In this document: piece after piece, positions 16,996 through 26,199 of the stretch
How the letters are laid out: the number at the start of each line of letters is the position of its first letter
How positions within the stretch are numbered: the stretch's first letter is position 1
Origin: Candidatus Blautia intestinavium
GTDB lineage: Bacteria > Bacillota > Clostridia > Lachnospirales > Lachnospiraceae
Direction of reading: 5' to 3'
Assembly (NCBI GenBank): GCA_019113745.1
Contig: DXGV01000050.1
Span: forward strand, 1 to 56,940
Length of the DNA: 56,940 bases
Program-made: the position numbers and the translations under genes
Notes under the pieces: model-generated
Database searches by the model: none
What the model saw: the letters and a program-made list of their open reading frames with translations, nothing else
Told to the model about the DNA's origin: nothing

Positions 16996-17022
16996 GTGAT
17001 AAGAGACTTCTGCAGCCGCAGC

Positions 17023-17928
17023 CTAAACTCTCAGGTGTTTTCTGGTTGTCCAGAAGCTTCCGATCAGGCCGATTCCGATTCCCAGAGCTATACTGATAGG
17101 AACCAGAATACGGTATATCTGCAGCACAGGAATAAAGTCCACCACTCCTGTCAGCACATTAAATCTGGTCAGCACATATTCCACCGCCGTGTTATACAGG
17201 AAATAAAGAGCCGTCAGCGGAATCGCCGCGCCGATAATTCCCAGAAGCATTCCTTCCAGGACAAAGGGCGCCCGCACAAAGGCGTCCGTAGCCCCGATAT
17301 ATTTCATAATTCCGATTTCCTCCTTACGGACAGAAATACCTACCGATACGGTATTACTGATCAGGAAGATAGAGATCACAAGAAGTATCACAATGATGAT
17401 GATGGAGGCGTAGGATACAAACTTGTTAAAGGTTCCCAGCGTGTTCGCCGCCTGTTCCGACTGCTCTACCTCGCGCACATGATCCAGCCCTTCAATATAA
17501 GTGACCAAATCGCTCTGCAGTTCGATCTGGTTCATATAAACCGCATAATTGGCGGAATTTACAAGAGGATTGTCGTCCCGGAAGCCTTCCGCCGCGTCTG
17601 ACCCCTGGAAATACTGGTCTTTAAATTCCTGCCATGCTTCATCGGCAGATGTGAACTCGATTTTTTCCACCTCCGGCCGCTGCAGGATCTGTTTGCCAAT
17701 CTCGTCTATCTGTTCCTGGGTGGTTCCCTCGTCGAAAAATACGGTAATAGGCACTTCCTGTTCTACCTTATGGGCAATATTGTCCACATTATTCACGATT
17801 GAATAGAACACGCCCACCAGAAAAATACAGGCCGCCATAGTAAGGATCGACGCTATGGAAAACATCCAGTTTCTCTTTATATTTACAATTCCCTGTTTCA
17901 GGGTAAACCATAATGTACTAGGCCTCAT
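17023..17928 (-). CDS. ftsX: Cell division protein FtsX
   Basis: A 301-residue ABC-like permease of the FtsEX complex, which couples ATP hydrolysis in the cytoplasm to activation of peptidoglycan hydrolases outside. Four membrane segments are visible (about 22-45, 175-200, 220-250, 270-295), with the large extracellular domain between the first two (VPITVFFDEGTTQEQ onward) and the SVRKEEIGIMKYIGATDAFVR cytoplasmic coupling loop. ATG 17928 has GGGAGG 5-10 bases upstream and overlaps the end of ftsE by 11 bases, so translation is coupled. Confidence 0.95.
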   Translation of the reverse strand: MRPSTLWFTLKQGIVNIKRNWMFSIASILTMAACIFLVGVFYSIVNNVDNIAHKVEQEVPITVFFDEGTTQEQIDEIGKQILQRPEVEKIEFTSADEAWQEFKDQYFQGSDAAEGFRDDNPLVNSANYAVYMNQIELQSDLVTYIEGLDHVREVEQSEQAANTLGTFNKFVSYASIIIIVILLVISIFLISNTVSVGISVRKEEIGIMKYIGATDAFVRAPFVLEGMLLGIIGAAIPLTALYFLYNTAVEYVLTRFNVLTGVVDFIPVLQIYRILVPISIALGIGIGLIGSFWTTRKHLRV

Positions 17929-18601
17929 GATATCCTCCCTCTTTCTCATCGCTGACAATGACGCCTTCCTGCATGGTAACAACCCTCTTCTTCATTGCAT
18001 TTACAATCTCTTTATTATGGGTTACCACCAGTACTGTTGTTCCGCGCTCATTGATCTGCTCCAGAAGCTGCATGATCTCCTCAGATGTCTTGGGATCCAG
18101 ATTTCCGGTAGGCTCATCGGCCAGCAGAATATCCGGACGGTTCACCAATGCTCTGGCAAGCGCTACTCTCTGCTGTTCTCCGCCGGAAAGCTCATCCGGA
18201 AAAGATTTGTATTTTCCGGCAAGTCCCACTTCCTGGAGGACCTCCGGCACACGTTTACGGATCACTTTGCCCGGTCTTCCAATGACTCTCTGGGCAAAGG
18301 CCACATTTTCATATACATTCCTGTCCTTCAGAAGGCGGAAATCCTGGAACACAACGCCGAGCTTCCTGCGGTATTTCGCAACACGCCGGTGCTTCATCGT
18401 CTCCAGACGCTCTCCGCTGACGATCATCTGTCCGCTGGTACTGTCAAGCTCCTTCATCAGCAGCTTGATCAGTGTCGACTTGCCGGACCCGCTGCTTCCC
18501 ACCACAAAGACAAACTCACCCTTGTCTACATGTAAGTTTGCATGGTTTACAGCCGGAAGGCCTTTTCCATAAGATTTACTTACATCAATCAGATCAATCA
18601 T
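17918..18601 (-). CDS. ftsE: Cell division ATP-binding protein FtsE
   Basis: The 227-residue ABC ATPase of FtsEX. Walker A GSSGSGKS (35-42), signature LSGGEQ (138-143), Walker B LLADEPTGNLD (159-169) and the VTHN switch histidine are intact. ATG 18601 follows GAGGAGG and fits the usual N-terminus MIDLIDVSKSYGKG; an upstream in-frame codon at 18634 is less likely. It overlaps ftsX, its partner, by 11 bases. Confidence 0.96.
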   Translation of the reverse strand: MIDLIDVSKSYGKGLPAVNHANLHVDKGEFVFVVGSSGSGKSTLIKLLMKELDSTSGQMIVSGERLETMKHRRVAKYRRKLGVVFQDFRLLKDRNVYENVAFAQRVIGRPGKVIRKRVPEVLQEVGLAGKYKSFPDELSGGEQQRVALARALVNRPDILLADEPTGNLDPKTSEEIMQLLEQINERGTTVLVVTHNKEIVNAMKKRVVTMQEGVIVSDEKEGGYHEA

Positions 18602-18687
18602 AATGTCCTCCTCTGTTTCTGTTCTGCTGCTCAAAAGAAATCCAGCGTTTCTTTTTCATCTATCTTTTCTGCGCCGCCTGTAAACAT

Positions 18688-18716
18688 GAAAATGCTGCCA
18701 GAGCCTCCGGCAGCAT
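18688..18716 (-). terminator. Hairpin terminator, probably of the PucR-type regulator
   Basis: ATGCTGCC (18692-18699) and GGCAGCAT (18709-18716) form an 8-bp stem followed by TTTT on the minus strand. It lies about 150 bases past the regulator's stop and before ftsE. I see nothing else certain in 18602-18868. Confidence 0.6.
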
Positions 18717-18868
18717 CTCCCTGCATCTTGCGGCACAAATATATTAACGTTTTTGTAACAATGTTGTAACATATTTAGTGACGGATTGCAAGCATTTTTC
18801 TTGTATTTTTCAGGATTTCATAAAAATTTCATATATGAAACAGCTCCCGAGCAATGGATTTCCCGGTC

Positions 18869-19957
18869 TTAATACTCCAATGTTTCCATGTATTTCATGT
18901 ATTTTACCACCATCAGGGCGATCTTAAAGGTAATCGCGTCCTCAAATACTCTCAGATCCAGCCCTGTGCTTTTCTGGAGCTTATCCAGACGGTACACAAG
19001 AGTATTTCTGTGAATATAAAGCTGCCTAGAGGTTTCGGAAACGTTCAGACTGTTCTCAAAGAACTTGTCGATAGTTACCAGAGTTTCCTCGTCAAAATCA
19101 TCCGGCGACTTGTTCTCAAAAATTTCCTTAATGAACATTTTGCACAGCGGTATCGGAAGCTGATAGATCAGTCTGCCGATCCCAAGAGAACTGTAAGCGA
19201 TCACATCTTTTTCCCCGAAAAAGATCTTGCCTACGTCAAGGGCCATCCTCGCCTCTTTGTAGGAACGGGAAACTTCTTTCAGTTCATTGACAATAGTACC
19301 GTATGCAATATGCGTCTCTCCATCCTGGCTGTATCCCAGCGTATCCAGGATCGCGTGGGAAAGCTTCTCCATATCGCTGTAGTCTTCGCCGTCTTCAAGC
19401 TGCTTTACAATGATGATGCTCTTCTCATCCACTGCAGTGATGAAATCCTTTGTCTTTCCGCCAAAGAAGCTTTTGACGCTCTCCATGATATTGTGGTCTT
19501 TTTCCTGCTGCATCTCCATGATCATGACCACACGGCGCACATCCGCGTCTATATGAAGTTTTTTTGCCCGGTTATAAATATCCACAAGAAGCAGATTGTC
19601 CAGAAGAAGATTCTTGATAAAGCTGTCCTTGTCAAACCGTTCTTTATACGCGATGATCAGATTCTGGATCTGGAAAGCGGCAAGCTTGCCCACCATGTAG
19701 GTGTCTTCGTCATCGCCGTGAGCCACCAGGATATATTCAAGCTGGTAATCATCGCATACCTTGAAATACTGAAATCCTTTTACAAGCTGACTGTCCGCCT
19801 GGGATTCCACAAATGCCTGTATATCCCCCGGCTGAATCGAAAAATCGGAAAATGTAGAGGCCAGAACCTTGCCCTCTGTGTCAATAATACAGAATTCTGT
19901 TCTGGATATTTCTTTTAACCCTTCCAGGGTATTCTGAAGTACCTGATTTGATATCAT
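18869..19957 (-). CDS. PucR/CdaR-type transcriptional regulator
   Basis: A 362-residue regulator. The first part (about 1-100) is a small sensor-like region, the middle (about 110-280) a GGDEF-like/CdaR linker domain, and the C-terminus (about 310-355) the PucR-type helix-turn-helix: LNVSETSRQLYIHRNTLVYRL. Such regulators control uptake or catabolism of purines, sugar acids or amino acids; the target here is not evident, since neither neighbour (yitT, ftsE) is a typical target. ATG 19957 has AAGGGATG upstream; a longer ORF to 20023 is possible but begins with an atypical Cys-rich stretch. Confidence 0.88.
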   Translation of the reverse strand: MISNQVLQNTLEGLKEISRTEFCIIDTEGKVLASTFSDFSIQPGDIQAFVESQADSQLVKGFQYFKVCDDYQLEYILVAHGDDEDTYMVGKLAAFQIQNLIIAYKERFDKDSFIKNLLLDNLLLVDIYNRAKKLHIDADVRRVVMIMEMQQEKDHNIMESVKSFFGGKTKDFITAVDEKSIIIVKQLEDGEDYSDMEKLSHAILDTLGYSQDGETHIAYGTIVNELKEVSRSYKEARMALDVGKIFFGEKDVIAYSSLGIGRLIYQLPIPLCKMFIKEIFENKSPDDFDEETLVTIDKFFENSLNVSETSRQLYIHRNTLVYRLDKLQKSTGLDLRVFEDAITFKIALMVVKYMKYMETLEY

Positions 19958-20099
19958 TTGCTTACATCCCTTCCCATATCTTGTACATGCTTCTTTACAA
20001 TTTCCCCACAAGAATTTGTACATAGAAATATTTTAATACAAAATCACCAAAAATAAAAGAGGAAAATAGAACTTTTTTACAAATTTTTGTGTATTTTTC

Positions 20100-20963
20100 C
20101 TATCTTTCGATAAAACCTTCCCCATGAACTTCCCGGACATCTCCTACAATGACGAAAGCGGAGGGATCAATCTCGTCCACCTTTTCCTTAAGGGCGATCA
20201 GTTGTTTTTTCCCCAGCACACAGTACAGCATCAGCTTTTCCTGGCCGGAATACATGCCTTTGGCGCTGATCCCGGTAACGCCCCGGTCCAGATCGTTCAT
20301 GATCATTCTGGAAATTTCATCCGGACGTTCTGTGATAATATAAACAGATTTTGAAAATTTCAGGCCTTCGATGAGCCCGTCAGAAACTTTTGTCACAAGA
20401 AAAACCGCAATGATCGCATACAGAGCCCGTTCCATTCCAAATACAAAGGCTCCTACAAGGACGATAGTTCCATCTACAAACTGCATGATCTGGGCTATAG
20501 AATAATGTTTCAGGTATTTCTGGATAAGAGCGGAAAGCATATCTGTCCCTCCGGTAGTACCGCCGCCTAAGAATACCATTCCGATCCCCACACCCATGAG
20601 ACAGCCTCCGTAAACCGCTGAGAGCAGCAGATCCTCAGAAAGCGCCCATCCCGGCAGCACAGCAAGCCAAAGGGTAAGCGAACCGTCTCCGATCAGCGCC
20701 TTTTTCGCAAAAGTCATCCCTTTCATCCTTATCGCCAGAAGGAACATGGGAATATTCAGGGTCATATTTGTCAGCCACAGCGGCACTTCCCAGCCGTACA
20801 GATTTCCGGAAGCAGCCTTTACCAGAATGGAAATGCCGGAAAATCCCCCTGTTACCAGCCCCGCAGCGTCAAAACAGGAACTGATTCCCAAAGCCATCAG
20901 TCCGGTTCCTATGAAAATAGTCAGATATTCGATATACCAGGGTTTCTTTCCTGTAAGTGCCAT
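20100..20963 (-). CDS. YitT family membrane protein
   Basis: A 287-residue protein with five to six membrane segments in the first 200 residues (IGTGLMALGISSCF, GGFSGISILV, GGGTTGGTDML) and a soluble C-terminal DUF2179 domain (about 205-280, YIITERPDEISRMIMNDLDRGVTGISAKGMY). This is the standard YitT layout. The molecular function of the family is not settled; transport is often assumed. AAAGGAGAG precedes the ATG. No terminator is obvious after the stop. Confidence 0.9.
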   Translation of the reverse strand: MALTGKKPWYIEYLTIFIGTGLMALGISSCFDAAGLVTGGFSGISILVKAASGNLYGWEVPLWLTNMTLNIPMFLLAIRMKGMTFAKKALIGDGSLTLWLAVLPGWALSEDLLLSAVYGGCLMGVGIGMVFLGGGTTGGTDMLSALIQKYLKHYSIAQIMQFVDGTIVLVGAFVFGMERALYAIIAVFLVTKVSDGLIEGLKFSKSVYIITERPDEISRMIMNDLDRGVTGISAKGMYSGQEKLMLYCVLGKKQLIALKEKVDEIDPSAFVIVGDVREVHGEGFIER

Positions 20964-21014
20964 AGTCTCTCCTTTCTGTTCCGTTATTGCTTTGCCATGC
21001 TGAAGTTTTTCTAA

Positions 21015-21061
21015 AAAGACGAAAAGAACGGGCGGCGGCCAAATGGCCGCTTCCCGTTCTT
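21015..21061 (-). terminator. Terminator of the OPT-PqqD operon
   Basis: AAGAACGGG (21024-21032) pairs with CCCGTTCTT (21053-21061) around an inner CGGCC/GGCCG stem. The minus-strand tail is TTCGTCTTTTT. It starts 9 bases past the PqqD-like gene. Confidence 0.85.
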
Positions 21062-21069
21062 ATTCTGCC

Positions 21070-21441
21070 CTATTTCTTCGGCATGTTTACAAATTTCACA
21101 AAACGATAGCTCTCTACGATCTGGAAATATTTTACGATTCTGGGATACAGCGGCTCCGCCGCCTCTCCGAATTCTTCTTTTACAAGAGCCGCGATATCAG
21201 CCACAGTCCTTTTTCCATCGATCAACGGCCAGATAAAGCTGCCCTGTCTGTCCAGATGAACCTTGGTAAAACGAGGTTTGCTGAAGACTTTCTGAGCGAT
21301 CGTATTCATGATACCAGTATTTTCCACTTCCAGGATCACACGTTCTTTCAGGTCTTTATGCCATCCCAGAGCTTCATTTCTTTCTGGAATCAGATCCAGA
21401 TAGTTAATATCATTATTCTGTTTTTTATTTTTTTTTCTCAT
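21070..21441 (-). CDS. PqqD family protein (RRE-like peptide-binding domain)
   Basis: A 123-residue protein. The central segment FTKVHLDRQGSFIWPLIDGKRTVADIAALV followed by an acidic helix FGEAAEPLYPRIVKYF is the PqqD fold, a winged-helix peptide-binding domain that in RiPP pathways presents precursor peptides to modifying enzymes. There is no radical SAM enzyme, precursor or protease gene nearby. Instead its start codon overlaps the stop of the OPT transporter by one base, so the two are translationally coupled and share a terminator. A role as a cytoplasmic peptide-binding accessory of the transporter is an inference. The N-terminal 20 residues are basic and Asn/Lys-rich. Confidence 0.85.
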   Translation of the reverse strand: MRKKNKKQNNDINYLDLIPERNEALGWHKDLKERVILEVENTGIMNTIAQKVFSKPRFTKVHLDRQGSFIWPLIDGKRTVADIAALVKEEFGEAAEPLYPRIVKYFQIVESYRFVKFVNMPKK

Positions 21442-23339
21442 CAGGCTTTTCTTTTATTCCACAGTGAGAATTTCAGCAGAAGGAGGATCATCAGGATCAT
21501 GATCACTACGCCGCCGATATTACCCAGGTTGATCACACCGGAAATATCCAGGCTGATTCCTGCTACTGTCAGAATCGCAAGGGCTATACCTACCAGACCC
21601 TCTCCTGCGATCATACCTGCACAATACAGAGTACCGTTGGTGGACTGAGACTCTCTCTTTTCCTTTGAAACGTTCTTTCTGCCGTCCATGAACAGACGTA
21701 CAACGCCGCCGATCATAATGGTAGCGTTCAGATAGATCGGAAGGTAAAGACCGATCGCAAAAGGCATTACCGGAATTCTCAGGATCTCCAGGCCCAGTGC
21801 CAGGAACACGCCGATGAATACCAGGTTCCACGGAAGATTTCCGCCCATGATTCCCTCTACGATCATCTTCATCAGAGCTGCCTGCGGAGCCGGTACGTTT
21901 GCTGTGCCGTATCCCCATGCCGCATCAAGAAGATAGAGAACTCCTCCGATGGCAAGAGCTGCGATAACAACACCCAACATCTCACCGATCTGCTGTTTCT
22001 TCGGTGTCGCGCCTAAGAGATAACCGGTTTTCAGGTCCTGTGAAGTATCGCCGGCGATCGCCGCAACAACACAGATAACGGAACCGATGGCAATAGCGCC
22101 TTTCATACCGTCAATACCTGTCTGTCCGCTTGCCTTGATTGCCATTGTGGCAATCAGAAGCGTCGCGATGGCCATACCGGAAACAGGGTTGTTGGAGCTT
22201 CCGATCATACCTACCATGCGGGCAGATACAGTTGCAAAGAAGAAGCCGAACACTACGATCAGAACTGCACCCAGGAAAGTTACCGGAATTGCCGGAACCA
22301 CCCAGATAATGAATACCATGGCAATGATTCCCACAAGAATAGCAGCCATAGAGATATCCTGTTCTGTTCTCAGAGCACTCTTTGCTGAACCGCCCTTCAT
22401 GTCTCTCATGGAGTCGCGGAAAGTTCTTACGATCAGCGGCAGAGACTTGATCAGAGAAATAATTCCGCCTGTAGCGATTGCTCCGGCACCGATATATTTT
22501 ACATAGTTTGTCCAGATATTAGCGGCTCCCCCTTCCGCATAAAGCTGGGCGATAGTCACGCCCGGATCTGCCGGATACAGCCAGGTATCCGGTCCGAACA
22601 GGCAGATCAGGGGAACAATTACCATCCAGCCTACCAGAGAACCTACAAACATAAAGGAAGCAATCTTCGGTCCCACAATATAGCCCACGCCGAGAAGCGC
22701 CGGGTAAACTTCCATACCAATTTCACCCTTAAAGGATTTAAAAGCCGCAGCTACGTCTGCAGGCACTACCTTCAGACCGTCTACTACAAATTTAAAAGCT
22801 GCCGCAATTCCCATTCCGGAAAATACGGTTGCCGCATTGGAGCCGCCTTTTTCACCGGCAAGAAGCACGTCTGCGCAGGCTGTTCCTTCCGGATAAGTCA
22901 GTGTGGCATGTTCTTTTACGATCAGCGCGTTACGCAGCGGCACCATAAAGAGCACACCGAGAATACCGCCGCAAAGCGCGATCAGTGTGATCTCTACAAG
23001 GCCCGGTTTTTCACACAGACCTTCTTCTGCCCATAAAAAAAGCGCCGGCATGGTAAAGATGGCGCCGGCCGCCAGTGACTCTCCGGCAGATCCGATGGTC
23101 TGAACCATGTTGCTCTCCAAAATGGAGTTCTTCTTCATAATTACGCGGATGACTCCCATGGAGATAACTGCCGATGGAATTGAAGCAGATATCGTCATAC
23201 CGACACGAAGGCCAAGATAGGCATTGGCCGCGCCGAATACGACAGCGAGAATCAGGCCCATAATTACAGACGTTGCCGTAAATTCCGGAGTAATCTTTTC
23301 CGCCGGAATATACGGTTTGAACTCTTTGTTGTCGTTCAT
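21441..23339 (-). CDS. OPT family oligopeptide transporter
   Basis: A 632-residue polytopic protein with roughly 14-16 hydrophobic segments. The start IPAEKITPEFTATSVIMG and the following GAANAYLGLRVGMTISASIP are characteristic of bacterial OPT transporters, which take up peptides or peptide-like metal chelates by proton symport. The conserved VVAAIAGDTSQDLKTG stretch lies in the second half. ATG 23339 has GAGAGGAAA upstream; extension to 23375 is less likely. The promoter at 23381-23409 is strong. Overlaps the PqqD-like gene. The substrate cannot be deduced. Confidence 0.93.
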   Translation of the reverse strand: MNDNKEFKPYIPAEKITPEFTATSVIMGLILAVVFGAANAYLGLRVGMTISASIPSAVISMGVIRVIMKKNSILESNMVQTIGSAGESLAAGAIFTMPALFLWAEEGLCEKPGLVEITLIALCGGILGVLFMVPLRNALIVKEHATLTYPEGTACADVLLAGEKGGSNAATVFSGMGIAAAFKFVVDGLKVVPADVAAAFKSFKGEIGMEVYPALLGVGYIVGPKIASFMFVGSLVGWMVIVPLICLFGPDTWLYPADPGVTIAQLYAEGGAANIWTNYVKYIGAGAIATGGIISLIKSLPLIVRTFRDSMRDMKGGSAKSALRTEQDISMAAILVGIIAMVFIIWVVPAIPVTFLGAVLIVVFGFFFATVSARMVGMIGSSNNPVSGMAIATLLIATMAIKASGQTGIDGMKGAIAIGSVICVVAAIAGDTSQDLKTGYLLGATPKKQQIGEMLGVVIAALAIGGVLYLLDAAWGYGTANVPAPQAALMKMIVEGIMGGNLPWNLVFIGVFLALGLEILRIPVMPFAIGLYLPIYLNATIMIGGVVRLFMDGRKNVSKEKRESQSTNGTLYCAGMIAGEGLVGIALAILTVAGISLDISGVINLGNIGGVVIMILMILLLLKFSLWNKRKA

Positions 23340-23380
23340 TGATTTCCTCTCCCTTTGTATAAATTTAAAGACCATGTATC

Positions 23381-23409
23381 ATTATAAACATATAAAACAG
23401 CTTTTGCAA
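23381..23409 (-). promoter_or_regulatory. Promoter of the OPT-PqqD operon
   Basis: Minus strand TTGCAA (23409-23404), 17-base spacer, TATAAT (23386-23381), 42 bases ahead of the OPT start. Confidence 0.75.
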
Positions 23410-23474
23410 GAATATTTTTATCTATTTTGTACATTTTTCTATAGAAAATTCTTATTTTTCGCCAAGAAATCCTG

Positions 23475-25274
23475 TCATCCCTCTGTTTCCAGTTGTTTCG
23501 TCAGATATCTTCCCACAACTTTCGAAAAATTACGGATGTCACGGATATATGCAAAATCTTTTCCGAATATTTTTTTCTCTGTGGCCAGGTCCTTTTCTTC
23601 TCCTGCAAAGACTCCCAGAACACTCACATTCAGGTTTCTGAGACGGCGTACCTCCGTAGCTGTATCTGCCACAGCCTCTTTTCCCTGATAAGGCCTGGGA
23701 TTCCTTGCGTTCGGACGGTTCACGATCACATCGTAGGGCCTGCCGTCGCTGAGCACGATAAGGATCTTTTTCTCCTCTCCCCTCTGCAGAAGTCCGTATC
23801 CTGCTGTTTTCACCGCAAGTCCGTCTCTGTTGTTGGAAGAGGTGACGTAGTTGAAAATATTTTCATTGGCGGTTCTCGGATCGTCGTATTCCCGGAAACG
23901 GTGAAGGATCGTATAATCCCAGAAGGTACAAAAACTCATCACTCTGTGAGGAATATCCACATTGCTGAGCGCCTCGCTTATAATGTATGCCTGAAGGGCT
24001 ACCTCTCCCTGACGGCTCATCTGAGATCCGCTGGCGTCGATAAGTACGTCCACTACAAAATCAGAAGCGTCATTTTTCAGCTCCCGCACGAACACCTTGG
24101 CGTCGCTGCTCCTTCCGATCCGCCACAATCTTGCCGGAACGATCCGTCCCCTGTCCGACAGCACAGTCTGAGGCTCCTTTCGCAGCACCAGTTCTTTTCT
24201 TAAGGTATCTGTCAGGACTTTGATATTGTTTTTTACAAGTCTGTGTTTGTCATGATACAGCCAGATATTTTTATTTCTCAGACGCTTCGCATATTCATAC
24301 TGATAATTCCTCTTTACCGGATTTTTCAGGACGCCCTCTGTAAAATAGAGGCTGCAGTCCCCGTGGATTCCCCGGCACATCAGATGATTCATTCTTTTTT
24401 CTTCCATCTCGCTGAGATATGTTTTCCCATAATTCAGTTCCACATAAGTATGGGCCTTTTCCAGCGCTTCCGGAGACAAAACGGTGATCTTATGTTTTTT
24501 CCGGCGCTTTTCTTCCATCTCCTCTGTAACGGCGCTGCTTTCCAGGTTTGTCATATTGCTGGTAAGCTGTTTTACATAGCTTTCCAGAGCCTCCTCGTAC
24601 ATCTCCTCGGAAAGAAAATCCTCCCAGGAATATTCCATAAGTTCTTCCAGAGTTACGGAAAGCACCTTTTCCAGAGATCCATGTCTTCTTTCAAACATGG
24701 GATCGATCACAGAATTATACAGACGGTCGATGATCTTTATCAGTTCCATGGTATCGGAAGCTGTTTCCGCCTGCCTCACTATATCCAAAAAAATCCGGAT
24801 ACTTTTCTCCGTCCGGAATTCCGTCCCGTCCAGTCTTCTTCTTAAAACAGCGATCTTCAACCTTCCCAGCACGTCTTCCTGGGAGGGCATCGTTTCAAAC
24901 TCCTGATCAAGGATATCTTCAAATGCCTGCCTCTGCATTCTTCTGACGCCGGGACGTTCCGCGCATATTTTCTCCCCGATAGCTTCCTCAATGCAAAGCT
25001 GGGCAATAGAGGTAAGTTCCTCCTCTCCTGCCTGGCAGAAAATCTTTTTCACAAGATAAAGCCCCAGCATGTCCTTGTCGTAATAGCGCGCAAAAGCGCC
25101 CTCTTTGATCCCGTCGTAAAGGGCGATGGCCTCGGATCTTAAAAAAAGCTCTGTATTGGGTTTAAATTCCAGGGTATAATCGCCGCTTACTGTCCACAGA
25201 AGATTTTTTATTCTGTTTTCCAGCTCCAGCCGTCTGTCTTCAAGCTCCGGGATTCCGGAATCCTCTTTATTCAT
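23475..25274 (-). CDS. VWA-domain protein (CobT/NorD-like partner of a MoxR ATPase)
   Basis: A 599-residue soluble protein. The first ~400 residues are mostly helical and charged; a von Willebrand A domain follows with MIDAS motif DASGS (413-417), the downstream SSNNRDG threonine/serine region and LSDGRPYDV. This architecture matches NorD/CobT/CbbO-type proteins that work with MoxR-family AAA+ ATPases to insert metals or remodel an enzyme. It overlaps the end of the MoxR gene. ATG 25274 is preferred because AGAGG lies 6 bases upstream; ATG 25280 is two codons earlier with no spacing. The substrate is unknown; the position after glnN is suggestive. Confidence 0.88.
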   Translation of the reverse strand: MNKEDSGIPELEDRRLELENRIKNLLWTVSGDYTLEFKPNTELFLRSEAIALYDGIKEGAFARYYDKDMLGLYLVKKIFCQAGEEELTSIAQLCIEEAIGEKICAERPGVRRMQRQAFEDILDQEFETMPSQEDVLGRLKIAVLRRRLDGTEFRTEKSIRIFLDIVRQAETASDTMELIKIIDRLYNSVIDPMFERRHGSLEKVLSVTLEELMEYSWEDFLSEEMYEEALESYVKQLTSNMTNLESSAVTEEMEEKRRKKHKITVLSPEALEKAHTYVELNYGKTYLSEMEEKRMNHLMCRGIHGDCSLYFTEGVLKNPVKRNYQYEYAKRLRNKNIWLYHDKHRLVKNNIKVLTDTLRKELVLRKEPQTVLSDRGRIVPARLWRIGRSSDAKVFVRELKNDASDFVVDVLIDASGSQMSRQGEVALQAYIISEALSNVDIPHRVMSFCTFWDYTILHRFREYDDPRTANENIFNYVTSSNNRDGLAVKTAGYGLLQRGEEKKILIVLSDGRPYDVIVNRPNARNPRPYQGKEAVADTATEVRRLRNLNVSVLGVFAGEEKDLATEKKIFGKDFAYIRDIRNFSKVVGRYLTKQLETEG

Positions 25275-26184
25275 AAACATCCTCTTTTGTCCAGTCTTTT
25301 GGTATCCTGGTACGGACTATATCTTCTATGATTTCCTTTTCAAATGCGTCAAAAGTTTTATTGACGACTCCCATCTGAAGAGCTTTCCATGGAGAAAGTC
25401 CCGCGCTTACGATCTTCATAGCCGCCAGAAGCCCTCTTAAATCCAGTGACTTTGTGGATATCTCCCCGTTCATCGCCTTTAGCTGAATATCAAGAAATAC
25501 GCCGGCGAACTGTTCCACCGCATCTGGTTTTGCCGCCGGAAACATCCTCTTAAAGATAAATTTCAGGGATTCTTCCGTCTGGGCCGGCATATCGATCACC
25601 AGAAAACGGGATACCAGGGCCTCGTTCAGTTCCTTTGTTCCCGCATATCCGTAGTTCATCGTTCCGATAAATCTCGCCGCCGGATGAAGATCGATTTTAT
25701 CATATCCGGGCACGTCAATGGAACGGCGGTAATCCAAAGTGGCATGAAGAACGGAAACCGCATCGTTTTTCGCCATATTGATCTCATCCAGAATACCGAA
25801 CCCTCCGTATTCCGCGCACCGGTATATGCTTCCTTTCCGGAGCTTCACCTGATTATCCTCAAAGGTATCCGTTCCGATCAGATCCCCGCTGTTTGTATTT
25901 ACATGAAAAGAAACATTATAAGACGGCCGGTTGAAAATATAGGCAAGATTTTCCGCCAGCACGTTTTTTCCCGTGGCCTTCGGTCCTGTAAGAAGGAGAT
26001 TTTCCCCCTCAAGGATTCCCGCAATAGCCATTTCCAGTATATCCTTTCCAAAAAAAGGTATCGCAGGCTTTACCACCCGGCCGGCAGCCTCCGCCGGCAC
26101 TTCGTACTGCCGGCGGAATTTTTCCACCTGGGAGATCAGCTCAGGGGATACCTTTTGTTCCTCTAAAAAATTCAGTTCTTCCAT
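25267..26184 (-). CDS. MoxR-family AAA+ ATPase
   Basis: A 305-residue AAA+ protein with Walker A GPKATGKN (67-74), Walker B ILDEIN (131-136), sensor 1 FIGTMNYG and the NEALVSRF arginine-finger region, then a helical lid. The family includes MoxR, NorQ, CbbQ and GvpN, which act with a VWA partner as activators or chaperones. The VWA gene overlaps it by 8 bases, and glnN ends 16 bases upstream, so all three are likely one transcript. The Lys/Ala in the P-loop (GPKATGKN) is usual for this subfamily. Confidence 0.92.
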   Translation of the reverse strand: MEELNFLEEQKVSPELISQVEKFRRQYEVPAEAAGRVVKPAIPFFGKDILEMAIAGILEGENLLLTGPKATGKNVLAENLAYIFNRPSYNVSFHVNTNSGDLIGTDTFEDNQVKLRKGSIYRCAEYGGFGILDEINMAKNDAVSVLHATLDYRRSIDVPGYDKIDLHPAARFIGTMNYGYAGTKELNEALVSRFLVIDMPAQTEESLKFIFKRMFPAAKPDAVEQFAGVFLDIQLKAMNGEISTKSLDLRGLLAAMKIVSAGLSPWKALQMGVVNKTFDAFEKEIIEDIVRTRIPKDWTKEDVYE

Positions 26185-26199
26185 TTCTTCTCCTGATCC

